A DNA stretch of 64,000 nt, from assembly GCF_006152115.1 (NCBI RefSeq), contig NZ_VDFU01000018.1:27744-91743 (forward strand), given 5' to 3'. The notes beneath the pieces are model-generated. The model was not told where the DNA came from, searched no databases, and was given only the letters and a program-made list of their open reading frames with translations. Position 1 is the stretch's first letter; every line of letters starts with the position of its first letter. The stretch is from Rubellimicrobium rubrum (GTDB lineage: Bacteria > Pseudomonadota > Alphaproteobacteria > Rhodobacterales > Rhodobacteraceae). A program made the translations under genes and the position numbers. Below are positions 37,426-46,581 of this stretch, piece after piece.

Positions 37426-38286
37426 ATGCGGCTGATCTGCCCCAATTGCAGCGCGCAGTACGAGGTGCCGCCCGAGGCGGTGCCCCTCAGCGGGCGCGAC
37501 GTGCAGTGCTCGGCCTGTGGGCACACCTGGTTCGAGGTGCCCGGCACCCTCGCCACGTCCTCCAAGGACGGCGGCCCGGATGCTGCTCCCGCTCCCGAGC
37601 CTACCCCCGAGCCTACCCCCGAGCCCGCCCGCGATGAACCCTGGGACCGCGTCCCGGTCGTCACCGACGACGACGAGGAGTTCGACGACGTCGAGGAGGT
37701 CCGGGTCGCCCCCCCGCCTCTGCCCAGCCAGCGCCCGAGCGTGTCGCCCGAGATCGCCGACATCCTGCGCTCCGAGGCCGCCCTGGAGGTCGAGGCCCGC
37801 GCCGCCGAGGACGCCGACCGCCTCGCGCCCATGGCTCCGCTGGCGACGATCAGCGACCGTCCCGTCCCCACGGCGGTTCCGCGACCGCTACCGCCTCAGG
37901 AGGAGGCGCCCCGGCCGACGATCGTCGAATCCGCATCGTCGCGGCCCGCGCGCCCGGCGCGTCCTGCCGAGCTGGACGTGGCCCAGGTCAACGCCGCCCT
38001 GCGGAGTTCGAACGACCGGGCCGGTGCACGACCGACGCCGGTCGCCGCCCCGCGCCGCCGCTCGGGCTTTGGAGCCGGGGTCTGGGGCGCGCTCCTGGTG
38101 ATCGCCCTGCTGGCCCTGCTTTATGCCCTGCGTCCCCAGATCGTCGCGGCGCTGCCACAGGCGGCGGCGGTGCTCGATCCCTACGCCGCCGCGGTTGACC
38201 GGGGCCGCGATTGGCTCGACGGGCAGGTCCAGGGCTTCCTGTCGGGGAACCTCCCTGCCGAAGCCGAGGCACCGGCCGCCGAATAG
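37426..38286 (+). CDS. MJ0042-type zinc-ribbon membrane protein
   Basis: 286 residues. N-terminal zinc ribbon RLICPNCSAQYEVP...CSACGHTWFEVP with ligands Cys5, Cys8, Cys28 and Cys31. A long Pro/Glu/Asp-rich cytoplasmic stretch (EPTPEPTPEP at about residues 58-67, an acidic DDDEEFDDVEE run), then a single transmembrane helix at about 216-235 and a 50-residue periplasmic tail. Proteins with this layout recur beside ftsEX in Rhodobacterales; role unknown, plausibly membrane-associated regulation. Tandem 12-base repeats encode the EPTP units. Confidence 0.85.
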   Translation: MRLICPNCSAQYEVPPEAVPLSGRDVQCSACGHTWFEVPGTLATSSKDGGPDAAPAPEPTPEPTPEPARDEPWDRVPVVTDDDEEFDDVEEVRVAPPPLPSQRPSVSPEIADILRSEAALEVEARAAEDADRLAPMAPLATISDRPVPTAVPRPLPPQEEAPRPTIVESASSRPARPARPAELDVAQVNAALRSSNDRAGARPTPVAAPRRRSGFGAGVWGALLVIALLALLYALRPQIVAALPQAAAVLDPYAAAVDRGRDWLDGQVQGFLSGNLPAEAEAPAAE

Positions 38287-38290
38287 ACGG

Positions 38291-40981
38291 TCAGAACCGC
38301 TCCAGCAGGCGCTTGAGGTAATCGAGCTCGATCTTCGGGCGCTCCTGCTCGGCCGCGCGGCGGCGGATCTCGCCCAGCAGTTCCTCGGCGCGGCGGTATA
38401 CGTCCTCGCCTTCGCTGTAGGTCTGGTCGGTGCCGTAGTCGCCGCCTTCGCCCAACTGGCGGCCCAGCGGATCGCGGCGGCCCGGCGCCGGGCGTCCGCC
38501 CTGCTCCTCGCCCTGGCCGGCTTGCTGGTTGGGCTCCTCTGGCGTGCGGCCATTCTCGGCCATGGCCTCGCCCAGGTTCCGCATCCCTTCGCGCAGCGCG
38601 TCCATGGCGTCGGCCTGCCGGTCCAAGGCCTCGCCCAGGTCGCCGCTCCGCAGCGCCTCCTCGGCGTCGTCCATCGCGCCTTCGGCGTCGCCCAGCGCAC
38701 GGCGGGCCTCCTCGGCGGCCTCGCCGGTCAGGCCCGGGAGCTCGCCGCGCTGACGGGCGATCTCGTCACGCAGCGCCTGCTGCCGATCGGCGAGGTCGCC
38801 CTCCTGTCCGCCGCTGCCCTGGCCCTGACCTTGCTGGTCCTGGCCCTGCTGGCCCTGTCCGCCCTGGGGTTGGCCCGGCTGCTGGCCCTGACCCGGCTGG
38901 CCCTGGCCCTGCTGCTGGCCCGGCTGTCCGGGCTGCTGCCCCTGTTGGCCCTGCTGTCCTTGTTGGCCTTGCTGTCCGGGCTGGCCTTGGTTGAACTGCT
39001 CCTGAAGATCGCGGAACGCCTCGTCCGACAGCTCCTGCTGCTCGCGCAGCGACTCCTGCAGATCCTGCATGGATTGCTGGCCCGGCGTGCGCGGGCCGTC
39101 GCCCTGACCCTCGCCCTGCGTGACCTGAAGGTTCTGCATCAGCTCGTTGAGCTGCTCCATGAGCTGCTCGGCCTCGGCCATGCGGCCTTCCTCCATCAGC
39201 TCCTGGATGCGGTCCATGAGCGCCTGGATCTGGTCCTGCGTGACCTGCTGGTTCTCCCCCTGCGAGGTCTGGGGCTCGTCGGTGCCCTGGCCCTCCTGCG
39301 GCTCGGCGTTCTGCGCCAGCATGTTGAGATAATCGTCGGTCGCCTCGCGCAGCTCCTGCATCAGCTCGGCGATCTCTTCCTGAGAGGCGCCGTTGCGCAT
39401 GGCCTCCGACAGCCGCTCCTGCGCCCGCTCCAGCCGCTCGCGCGCGTCGCGCAGCGTGCCGTCCTCGAGTTGCAGGGCCAGATCCCACAGCGCCTTGGCG
39501 ATCTCGTCCTGCTCCTCGGGGGTCATGGTGCCGGCATCGGCCAGCGCATCGAGGCGGCGGATCGTGTAGCTCAGGCGCAGGTACAGGGCGCGGTCAGGGA
39601 ACAGCTCCTCGGGGTGGTTGGCCACGGCGCGCAGGATCTGCGTCACCCGGCGGGCGTTGTCGCGCGACCACAACAGGTCGCGACGCTGCTCGATGACGGC
39701 GCGGGCCACGGGCTGGAAGAAGCGCCGCCCCGGCAGCGTCATCGACACCGGTTCGGACGAGGCCTGCTGGCCCGCCGCGTCGCTGACCGTCAGCGTCAGC
39801 GTGACCGGCAGGTTGGCGTAAGGATGCTCGGACAGGTTCTCGACGAGCCGTTCCTCGAACTCCGCCCGGTCGCCGGTAAAGGGGATCGGCAGGTCTAGCA
39901 CGAGGGGCGCGCGCGCGTCGGGCTCGGTGGCAAGGCCATGCACCCGTTCCACCGCCGCGACGTCGAGCGCGACGGTGGCGGTGCCCGCGGCCACGCCATA
40001 GTCGTCGCTCGCGCGGAAGGGTTGGGCCATCTCGCCCATCGCGTCGGCCTCGACGGGGCCGCTCACCTCCACGCGGGGGAGGGCGTCGGGCAACAGGCCC
40101 ACCTCCCATTCCGCCCCGCCGCTGCCGTCGATCTGGATGCGGCCCGGCTGGGTCACGTCAAAGGCATGCTCGGACGCGGTGGCGCTTTCGACCTCGCCGA
40201 TGCGGCCCGACACGGTCTCGCCCAGGGTGAGCGCCCCCACCTCGCCGTAAAGGCGGATGGTCACGCGGCTTCCCTTGGGCACCTCGATGAGGCCCGGCGG
40301 CAGGTCGGCCAGGTAAAGCTGCGGCTTGCCGGTATAGGCCGGGGGCGCGATCCAGCCCTCCCAGACCGGGCCCTGCGCCAGGTCCTGTCTAGGCCCGGTG
40401 CCGCCCAGGCCCGGCACCTCGGCCGCGCGCCACGCGGATCCGAACAGCAGGCCCGCCGCCAAAAGGATCAGCGCGACATAGCGCAGGCCAAAGGGATCGC
40501 GCGCCGCCAGCCGCAGATCGGGGGCAGGGGCCCTGGCGCCCTGCGCCCGCTTGGCCATCCGGGCAAGGTGCGCGTCCCACACCGCGCGCGAGGCCGGATC
40601 GTTCGCGCCCACCGCCTGCGCGTCGCGCAGCGCGGCCAGCGGCCGGCCCGGCATGGTGGCGTCCAGACGCTCCACGGCCTCGGGGCGGCCGGGGATGCGG
40701 AACCGCCACAGGCCCCAGGCCAGCGCCGCGCCCGCGCCCAGCGCCAGCACCACCGACGCGCTCCAGACCGCCTCCAGCGGCAACTCGTCCTGCCAGCCGG
40801 TCATCAGCAGCGCCGCCGTCAGCGCCAGCACCGTCCAGAGCGGCCAGAAGGCGCGGGCCAGCCGCTCGGCCGTCAGGCCGATGCGGGTCAGGGTCACCTG
40901 ACGGCCAAGATGCACGGGAAGCGCCGGGGCTGAACCCCGGTCAGGTCGGGTGGTCGGGCCTGGCGGGGGCGTCACAGCCAT
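38291..40981 (-). CDS. TIGR02302/DUF4175 family membrane protein with Gln/Gly-rich repeats
   Basis: 896 residues. Two helices near residues 45-90, another near 165-185, then a large periplasmic region (WEGWIAPPAYTGKPQLYL onward), a Glu/Arg-rich helical zone from about 500, a low-complexity Gln/Gly/Pro segment (about 690-765) and a helical C-terminus ending LDYLKRLLERF. This matches the TIGR02302 family of alphaproteobacteria, whose function is unknown; its place next to lysA and argH is conserved in the order. The start overlaps the lysA stop by 10 bases. Confidence 0.88.
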   Translation of the reverse strand: MAVTPPPGPTTRPDRGSAPALPVHLGRQVTLTRIGLTAERLARAFWPLWTVLALTAALLMTGWQDELPLEAVWSASVVLALGAGAALAWGLWRFRIPGRPEAVERLDATMPGRPLAALRDAQAVGANDPASRAVWDAHLARMAKRAQGARAPAPDLRLAARDPFGLRYVALILLAAGLLFGSAWRAAEVPGLGGTGPRQDLAQGPVWEGWIAPPAYTGKPQLYLADLPPGLIEVPKGSRVTIRLYGEVGALTLGETVSGRIGEVESATASEHAFDVTQPGRIQIDGSGGAEWEVGLLPDALPRVEVSGPVEADAMGEMAQPFRASDDYGVAAGTATVALDVAAVERVHGLATEPDARAPLVLDLPIPFTGDRAEFEERLVENLSEHPYANLPVTLTLTVSDAAGQQASSEPVSMTLPGRRFFQPVARAVIEQRRDLLWSRDNARRVTQILRAVANHPEELFPDRALYLRLSYTIRRLDALADAGTMTPEEQDEIAKALWDLALQLEDGTLRDARERLERAQERLSEAMRNGASQEEIAELMQELREATDDYLNMLAQNAEPQEGQGTDEPQTSQGENQQVTQDQIQALMDRIQELMEEGRMAEAEQLMEQLNELMQNLQVTQGEGQGDGPRTPGQQSMQDLQESLREQQELSDEAFRDLQEQFNQGQPGQQGQQGQQGQQGQQPGQPGQQQGQGQPGQGQQPGQPQGGQGQQGQDQQGQGQGSGGQEGDLADRQQALRDEIARQRGELPGLTGEAAEEARRALGDAEGAMDDAEEALRSGDLGEALDRQADAMDALREGMRNLGEAMAENGRTPEEPNQQAGQGEEQGGRPAPGRRDPLGRQLGEGGDYGTDQTYSEGEDVYRRAEELLGEIRRRAAEQERPKIELDYLKRLLERF
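38805..39003. repeat. low-complexity Gln/Gly-coding repeat
   Basis: Imperfect tandem repetition of CTG/CC-rich 6- to 9-mers (plus strand reads such as ctggccctgctg) encoding runs like GQQGQQGQQ inside the TIGR02302 gene. Such DNA is prone to slippage, so copy number probably differs between strains. The reading frame is intact. Confidence 0.7.
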
Positions 40982-42237
40982 GCGGGGATGCTATCCCTCC
41001 CGATCATGTCGTCATAGCTCGTCCGGGGGCGTATGACGGCGAATTGATCCCGCTGGACCAGCACTTCGGGGATCAGCGGTCGCGAGTTGTACTCGCTCGC
41101 CATCACCGCCCCATAGGCCCCGGCCGAGCGGAAGGCGACGAGGTCCCCTTCCCCGAACGCAGGTAGCGGCCGCCCCCGCGCAAAGGTGTCGCCCGTCTCG
41201 CAGACCGGCCCCACCACGTCGAAGGCGCGCGGCTCCGCGCCGGGCGCGGGCTCGATTACCGGGACGATGTCGTGATGCGCGTCGTACATGGCCGGGCGCA
41301 CGAGGTCGTTCATGGCTGCATCCAGGATCAGGAAGTCGCGTCCTTCGCCTTCCTTCACATAGATCACACGCGAAAGGAGAACACCCGCGTTGCCTGCGAT
41401 AAGTCGTCCGGGTTCGATCTCGATCTCGCAGTCCAGATGGCCCACCGTCCGCCGGATCACCTCGCCGTATTCCGAGGGCAGCGGCGGCACCTCGTTGGAC
41501 CGGGTATAGGGGATGCCCAGCCCCCCGCCGAGGTCGAGCCGGTAGATGTCGTGCCCGTCCGCGCGCAGCGCCTCGGTCAGCTCGGCCACCTTGCGGTAGG
41601 CCGCCTCGAACGGGGCAAGGTCGGTCAGTTGCGATCCGATATGCACGTCGATCCCCACGACCTTCAGGCCCGGCAGCGACGCCGCCTCCCGGTAGGCCTC
41701 GCGAGCCTTGGCAATGGGGATGCCGAACTTGTTCTCGCTCTTGCCGGTGGCGATCTTGGCATGGGTCTTGGCATCCACGTCCGGGTTCACCCGGATCGCT
41801 ATCGGCGCGACGACGCCCAGGGAGGTCGCGACCTCGCTCAGCGCCCGCATCTCGGGCTCGGATTCCAGGTTGAACTGCCGGATACCGCCCAGGAGCGCCG
41901 TCCGCATCTCGCCCCGCGTCTTGCCCACGCCGGAAAATACGATCCGCTCGCCTGGAACGCCCGCGGCCTTGGCGCGGCGGTATTCGCCCTCGGACACCAC
42001 GTCCATGCCCGCCCCTTCCTCGCCCAGGAGCTTCAGGACCGCGACGTTCGACAATGCCTTGACCGCGAAGCACACAAGGTGCGGCATCCCCTTCAGCGCC
42101 TCGTCGAACAGGCTCAGGTGACGCAGCAGCGTGGCCGAGGAATAGACATAGACGGGCGTGCCCACGGCGGCCGCAATCTCCGACAGCGGCACGTCCTCGG
42201 CCCAGAGTTCACCGTCGCGGGTCAGGAAGTGGTCCAT
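40972..42237 (-). CDS. lysA: diaminopimelate decarboxylase
   Basis: 421 residues. PLP-dependent last step of lysine synthesis, meso-diaminopimelate to lysine. The PLP lysine is in VCFAVKALSNVAVLKLL, the phosphate-binding glycines in YRLDLGGGLGIPY and EIEPGRLIAGNAGV, and the partner-subunit cysteine motif in VGPVCETGDTFARGR. N-terminus MDHFLTRDGELWAEDV is typical of the family. Its stop overlaps the start of the TIGR02302 gene, and it follows argH and a small lipoprotein in one leftward run. Confidence 0.96.
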   Translation of the reverse strand: MDHFLTRDGELWAEDVPLSEIAAAVGTPVYVYSSATLLRHLSLFDEALKGMPHLVCFAVKALSNVAVLKLLGEEGAGMDVVSEGEYRRAKAAGVPGERIVFSGVGKTRGEMRTALLGGIRQFNLESEPEMRALSEVATSLGVVAPIAIRVNPDVDAKTHAKIATGKSENKFGIPIAKAREAYREAASLPGLKVVGIDVHIGSQLTDLAPFEAAYRKVAELTEALRADGHDIYRLDLGGGLGIPYTRSNEVPPLPSEYGEVIRRTVGHLDCEIEIEPGRLIAGNAGVLLSRVIYVKEGEGRDFLILDAAMNDLVRPAMYDAHHDIVPVIEPAPGAEPRAFDVVGPVCETGDTFARGRPLPAFGEGDLVAFRSAGAYGAVMASEYNSRPLIPEVLVQRDQFAVIRPRTSYDDMIGRDSIPAWL

Positions 42238-42302
42238 GGGCGTCTCCTTTGGCGCGCCCTCTTAGACCGGACCGGCTTCCGGCGAAAGCCGGGCACGGCC
42301 CC

Positions 42303-42334
42303 GATGCCGCGCCTGTCAGATGCCGCGCCGGTCA
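42303..42334. repeat. 16-bp tandem direct repeat
   Basis: GATGCCGCGCCTGTCA (42303-42318) is followed at once by GATGCCGCGCCGGTCA (42319-42334), differing at one position. It lies in the gap between lysA and the small lipoprotein gene, so it is non-coding in both. Confidence 0.5.
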
Positions 42335-42348
42335 GGCATCCGGACCCG

Positions 42349-42519
42349 TCAGAGCCCGAGGCCGACCGACACGCTGCCGTTCGAAAGCCCGACGCCCGCG
42401 TCCATGAAGACGCCGCCCGTGCCGACCCCCACGCCGACGCTGCCATTGGGCCGCATCGGCGGACCGTCCGCCCCGCAGGCGGCCAAGGCGAGAAGGGTCA
42501 CGAGGGCCGCGAGTCTCAT
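42349..42519 (-). CDS. small lipoprotein
   Basis: 56 residues. Signal peptide with lipobox LAAC (Cys15) and then a short Gly/Val/Ser-rich mature part with two near repeats of a [12 protein letters not shown] strand ([22 protein letters not shown]). Its ATG overlaps the argH stop (ATGA, 42516-42519), and a small lipoprotein at this place between argH and lysA is a recurring feature of the order. Probably an outer-membrane or periplasmic lipoprotein; no function known. Confidence 0.75.
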   Translation of the reverse strand: MRLAALVTLLALAACGADGPPMRPNGSVGVGVGTGGVFMDAGVGLSNGSVSVGLGL

Positions 42520-43907
42520 CCCAGTTGCTCCGTCCATCGGGCGATCTGCTCCCTCACCCGGACGGGCGAGGTGCCGCCATAGGAGGTGCGGCTGCGGACG
42601 GAGTTGTCCACGCCCAGCACGGCGAAGACATCGTCGGTGATGCCCTCGTGAACCGCCCGCATCTCGTCCAGCGAGAGGTCGGGCAGGTCCACGCCCTTGG
42701 CCTCGGCCCGGGCGACCAGCGCCCCCGTCACGTGATGCGCCTCGCGGAAGGGCATCCCCTTGGCGCGCACCAGCCAGTCGGCAAGGTCCGTCGCCGTGGC
42801 AAAGCCCGCCCCCGCCGCCGCGCGCATCCGCTCGGGGTCGGGCCGCAGATCGGTCATCATCCCCGTCGTCGCCGCCAGCGCCAGCATCAGGCTGTCCGCC
42901 GCGTCGAAGACCTGCTCTTTATCTTCTTGCATGTCCTTGGAATAGGCGAGCGGCAGCCCCTTCATGATCGTCAGCAGCGCGACCGACGCCCCGAAGACCC
43001 GCCCCGTCTTGGCCCGCACCAGCTCGGCGGCATCCGGGTTCCGCTTCTGCGGCATGATGGACGATCCCGTGGAGAACCGGTCCGACAGTCGCACGAAGCG
43101 GAACTGCGCCGTAGACCAGATCACCAGCTCCTCGGCCAGCCGGCTCAGATGCATGGCGCAGATGCTCGCGGCGCCCAGGAACTCCAGCGCGAAGTCCCGG
43201 TCCGACACAGCGTCGAGGCTGTTCGCCATCGGCCGGTCGAAGCCCAGCTCCCGCGCCGTCATCGCCCGGTCGATCGGGAAGGACGTGCCCGCCAGCGCCG
43301 CGGACCCGAGCGGGCTTTCGTTCATCCGCTTGCGCGCATCCGCGAACCGCCCGCGGTCGCGGCCCAGCATCTCCACATAAGCCATCATGTGATGGCCCCA
43401 GGTGACCGGCTGCGCCGACTGGAGGTGGGTGAAGCCCGGCATCACCCACTCGGCCCCCGCCTCGGCCTGCGCCAAGAGCGCGCGTTGCAGCGCCACCAGC
43501 GCCCCTTCCGCCGCGTCGCACTGGTCCCGGACCCAGAGCCGGAAGTCCACCGCCACCTGGTCGTTGCGGCTCCGCGCCGTGTGGAGCCGCTTGGCGGGCT
43601 CCCCGATCAGCTCGCCCAACCGCGACTCCACGTTCATGTGGATGTCCTCGAGCGCGGTGGAAAAGCGGAACGTCCCCGCCTCGATCTCTGACAGAACGGT
43701 GAGCAGCCCTTCCCGGATCGCCTCGGCATCGCTATCCGTAAGGATGCCCACGGCGGCCAGCATGGCCGCATGGGCCCGCGAGCCCGCGATATCCTGGGCG
43801 GCGAGCCGTTGGTCGAAGCCGATGGAAGCGTTGATCGCCTCCATGATGGCGTCCGGACCGGAGGCGAAGCGCCCGCCCCACATCGCGTTTGCGGATTTGT
43901 CGGCCAT
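42516..43907 (-). CDS. argH: argininosuccinate lyase
   Basis: 463 residues. Last step of arginine synthesis, splitting argininosuccinate to arginine and fumarate. Superfamily signature [12 protein letters not shown] carries the catalytic serine loop; N-terminal [11 protein letters not shown] and [17 protein letters not shown], and the His in [16 protein letters not shown], are all present. Start [12 protein letters not shown] at 43907 with GAGGAC upstream; an ATG at 43928 is less likely as it overlaps the promoter of the divergent TlpA-like gene. Confidence 0.96.
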   Translation of the reverse strand: MADKSANAMWGGRFASGPDAIMEAINASIGFDQRLAAQDIAGSRAHAAMLAAVGILTDSDAEAIREGLLTVLSEIEAGTFRFSTALEDIHMNVESRLGELIGEPAKRLHTARSRNDQVAVDFRLWVRDQCDAAEGALVALQRALLAQAEAGAEWVMPGFTHLQSAQPVTWGHHMMAYVEMLGRDRGRFADARKRMNESPLGSAALAGTSFPIDRAMTARELGFDRPMANSLDAVSDRDFALEFLGAASICAMHLSRLAEELVIWSTAQFRFVRLSDRFSTGSSIMPQKRNPDAAELVRAKTGRVFGASVALLTIMKGLPLAYSKDMQEDKEQVFDAADSLMLALAATTGMMTDLRPDPERMRAAAGAGFATATDLADWLVRAKGMPFREAHHVTGALVARAEAKGVDLPDLSLDEMRAVHEGITDDVFAVLGVDNSVRSRTSYGGTSPVRVREQIARWTEQLG

Positions 43908-43926
43908 GCGTCCTCGGAGGTTATTC

Positions 43927-44475
43927 ATGCGTGCTCTTGTCGCGGCTCTCTACACGGGGGCGCTGCTCGCCGCAAACGGCGCGCTCGCGCAGGACCTCGC
44001 AGCCCTGCAGGAAGGCGACATGAGGAAGCTCGCGATCCACGAGGAGCCTCAGGAGGTGCCCGAGGCCGTCTTCGAAGGCGACGGCGGGGCCGAGACGACG
44101 CTTTCCGACCTCAAGGGCGAGGTGGTGGTGGTCAATTTCTGGGCCACCTGGTGCGCCCCCTGCCGCGAGGAGATGCCGACGCTCGCCGCGCTCCAGGCAG
44201 AGCTGGGCGACGAAGGCGTGCGCGTGGCCACCATCGCCACGGGCCGCAACGACCCCATCGAGCAGGAGCAGTTCCTGGCCGAGGTGGGCGCCGAAAGCCT
44301 TCCCGCCTGGCGCGACCCGTCGCAGCAGCTCGCCCGCGCCATGGGCGTCCTGGGCCTGCCGGTCACGGTGATCCTGAACCGCGAGGGGCAGGAGGTCGCC
44401 CGCCTGCAAGGCGAGGCCGACTGGTCGAGCGAGAGCGCCCTCGCCATCCTTCGGGCGCTGGCCGCAGAGGGCTGA
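43927..44475 (+). CDS. TlpA/ResA-like periplasmic thioredoxin
   Basis: 182 residues with a signal peptide ending ALAQ (about residue 22). Thioredoxin fold with redox motif WCAPC (Cys76, Cys79) in [17 protein letters not shown] and the cis-Pro in GLPVTVILN. Reductant for cytochrome c maturation or other periplasmic thiol targets. GGAGG precedes the ATG. Divergent from argH, the usual alphaproteobacterial arrangement. A DsbD-N-like protein 0.7 kb downstream may be functionally linked. Confidence 0.9.
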   Translation: MRALVAALYTGALLAANGALAQDLAALQEGDMRKLAIHEEPQEVPEAVFEGDGGAETTLSDLKGEVVVVNFWATWCAPCREEMPTLAALQAELGDEGVRVATIATGRNDPIEQEQFLAEVGAESLPAWRDPSQQLARAMGVLGLPVTVILNREGQEVARLQGEADWSSESALAILRALAAEG

Positions 44476-44480
44476 CCCCC

Positions 44481-45053
44481 TTACGCGTGCCCGGCGGACG
44501 ACGACAGCGTTTGCGGGTCCACCCCGATGGCCTTAAGAGCGGCGGTCCACTTGTGCTCGTTGGCGCGGCCGAACAGGATCTCGCTCCGGGCCGGGCCGGT
44601 GAGCCAGGCGTTCTGGCCGATCTCCTGCTCCAGCTGGCCGGGCCCCCAGCCCGCATAGCCCAGCGCCAGCATCGACGACTTGGGCCCTTGGCCCGCCGCG
44701 ATGCGGCGCAGGATGTCGAGAGTGGCGGTCATCGACACGTCCTCGTCGATCCTCATGCTGCCGCCGTCGCCCTCGTAGTCGCCCGAGTGGAGCACAAAGC
44801 CCCGCCCGCCTTCGACCGGTCCGCCGAAATGCACGCGGATGTCGCGCGCGCCCTTGTCGGGCCGGGGGATGCCCAGTTGCGCCAGCAGGTCGGCAAAGCG
44901 GAGTTCGGTCACGGGCTTGTTGACGATGATGCCCATGGCCCCGTCCTCGCCGTGCGCGCACAGGTAGACCACGCTCCGCTCGAAGCGGGGGTCGCCCATG
45001 GCGGGCATCGCGATCAGGAGCTTGCCGGCGAGGGAGGCGTAGGGGGTGTTCAT
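44481..45053 (-). CDS. YqgE/AlgH family protein
   Basis: 190 residues. Family signature MPAMGDPRFERSVVYLCAHGEDGAMGIIVNKP, FGGPVEGGRGFVLHSGDY, and LGYAGWGPGQLEQEIGQNAWL. Soluble, no signal peptide. Function is not established (early link to alginate regulation in Pseudomonas is not supported for the family in general). It ends six bases after the convergent TlpA-like gene and diverges from the DsbD-N-like gene. Confidence 0.93.
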   Translation of the reverse strand: MNTPYASLAGKLLIAMPAMGDPRFERSVVYLCAHGEDGAMGIIVNKPVTELRFADLLAQLGIPRPDKGARDIRVHFGGPVEGGRGFVLHSGDYEGDGGSMRIDEDVSMTATLDILRRIAAGQGPKSSMLALGYAGWGPGQLEQEIGQNAWLTGPARSEILFGRANEHKWTAALKAIGVDPQTLSSSAGHA

Positions 45054-45208
45054 GCACCAATGGTGGGGCGACCGGCGGGGGCCTTCAAGGGCGACCCTTT
45101 CAGGGTGCCGTCACGTCCCGGCCACGGTTGCGCGAGCTTGTCCGCCGAACGGGCCGGTTCTCGGGAAGGTGACTTTGCCCTCCGGCGTAGCTCTGGAATG
45201 AAGGGGGC

Positions 45209-46012
45209 ATGAAAGCCCTCCTGACCCTCTCCGCCTTGGCGTTCCTCCTCTCCGTTCCTCCGGCAAGGGCCGAGGGGATTCCCGACGACCTTGCCCGGAT
45301 CGAGGTGCTGCCGGGCTGGCGGACGGCCGACGGGCGGCACATGGCGGCGCTGCGGCTGGTCCTCGCGCCCGGCTGGAAGACCTACTGGCGCGCCCCTGGG
45401 TCGGCGGGGCTCGCCCCCATCCTCGACTTCGAGGCGTCCACCGGCATCGACGGGGCCGAGGCGCGCTGGCCGGTCCCGGAGGTGTTCCATTTCAACGGCA
45501 TGCGCTCCATCGGCTACCACGACGCCGTGACGATCCCGGTCGAGCTGTCGATCGACCCGGCCAAGGGGCCCGCGCATTTGGCCGGCGCCGTCGAGATCGG
45601 CGTTTGCGACCAGATCTGCGTGCCCGTGCGCCTGTCCTTCGCGGCCGACCTGCCAGCCGCCGGGGGCCGCGACCCCGCCATCGCCGCGGCGCTGGTGGAC
45701 CGCCCCTTCACCGCCGAGGAAGCGGGCGCACAGGCCACCTGCGCCGTGACCCCCGACCCGGACGGCCTGGGCCTGACGGTGCGCCTGTCCATGCCCCCTC
45801 TCGGCCCCGAGGAAGCGGTGGTGATAGAGTCGGGCGATCCCGGCCTTTGGGTGTCCGAGCCTCGGGCTGAACGGCAGGGCGGCACCCTGGTGGCGACCGC
45901 CCAAGCGCTGGCGCGGGACGGCGGCCCGGTGGCCCTGGACCGTTCGGACCTGCGGATCACGGTGCTGGCCCAGGGCCAAGCCGTCGATATCCAGGGCTGC
46001 ACGGCCGGCTGA
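45209..46012 (+). CDS. DsbD N-terminal-domain-like periplasmic protein
   Basis: 267 residues with a signal peptide (ends ARA, residue 21). Belongs to the DsbC/DsbD-alpha-like family: WKTYWRAPGSAGLAPILDFEAS and IGVCDQICVPV, where Cys133 and Cys137 are the redox pair (C-x3-C, as in DsbD-alpha). It lacks the membrane and thioredoxin domains of full DsbD, so it is a stand-alone periplasmic domain likely served by a separate ScsB/CcdA-type membrane reductase. Near the TlpA-like gene. Confidence 0.85.
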   Translation: MKALLTLSALAFLLSVPPARAEGIPDDLARIEVLPGWRTADGRHMAALRLVLAPGWKTYWRAPGSAGLAPILDFEASTGIDGAEARWPVPEVFHFNGMRSIGYHDAVTIPVELSIDPAKGPAHLAGAVEIGVCDQICVPVRLSFAADLPAAGGRDPAIAAALVDRPFTAEEAGAQATCAVTPDPDGLGLTVRLSMPPLGPEEAVVIESGDPGLWVSEPRAERQGGTLVATAQALARDGGPVALDRSDLRITVLAQGQAVDIQGCTAG

Positions 46013-46030
46013 GCCTCAGCCTGTCCGCAT

Positions 46031-46570
46031 TCAGCCCGTCCGGCCCTCGCCCAGCCGTGGCATGATCTCCACGAAGTTGCAGGGCATGTGCCGGCTGTCG
46101 AGCTGCAGCTTCAGGATGCGGTCCCAGGCGTCGCGACAGGCGCCGGGACTTCCGGGCAGCGCGAACAGGTAGGTGCCGTTGGCCACGCCCCCCGTGGCGC
46201 GGCTCTGCACGGCGCTGGTCCCGATGGTTTCATAGGACACGAGCGCGAAGATCGTCCCAAAGGCCTCGATCTCCTTCTCGTAGACGTCGCGATGCGCTTC
46301 CACCGTCACGTCCCGCCCCGTGAGCCCCGTGCCGCCCGTGGAGATCACCACGTCGATCTCCGGGTCCGCCACCCAGTGGCGCAGCTGCCCCGCGATCTGC
46401 CCCCGCTCGTCGGGCAGGATCGCCCGTGCGGCCAGCACGTGCCCGGCCTCCTCGATCCGCGCGGCCAGCGTGTCGCCCGACCGATCCGTGCCCGGCGTCC
46501 GGGTGTCCGACACGGTCAGAAGCGCGATGCGAACGGGATGAAAAGGCAGCGATTCGTCAATCCGCGACAT
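46031..46570 (-). CDS. moaB: molybdenum cofactor biosynthesis protein B
   Basis: 179 residues. MogA/MoaB fold: LLTVSDTRTPGTDRSGDTLAARI, DVVISTGGTGLTGRDVTVEA and ALPGSPGACRDAWDRIL. Catalyses or assists adenylylation of molybdopterin. Start MSRIDESLP at 46570 with AGAAGGAC upstream. It follows the uracil-DNA glycosylase gene by 11 bases, probably one transcript. No other Moco gene is in the window. Confidence 0.93.
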   Translation of the reverse strand: MSRIDESLPFHPVRIALLTVSDTRTPGTDRSGDTLAARIEEAGHVLAARAILPDERGQIAGQLRHWVADPEIDVVISTGGTGLTGRDVTVEAHRDVYEKEIEAFGTIFALVSYETIGTSAVQSRATGGVANGTYLFALPGSPGACRDAWDRILKLQLDSRHMPCNFVEIMPRLGEGRTG

Positions 46571-46581
46571 GAAAGTCCTTC

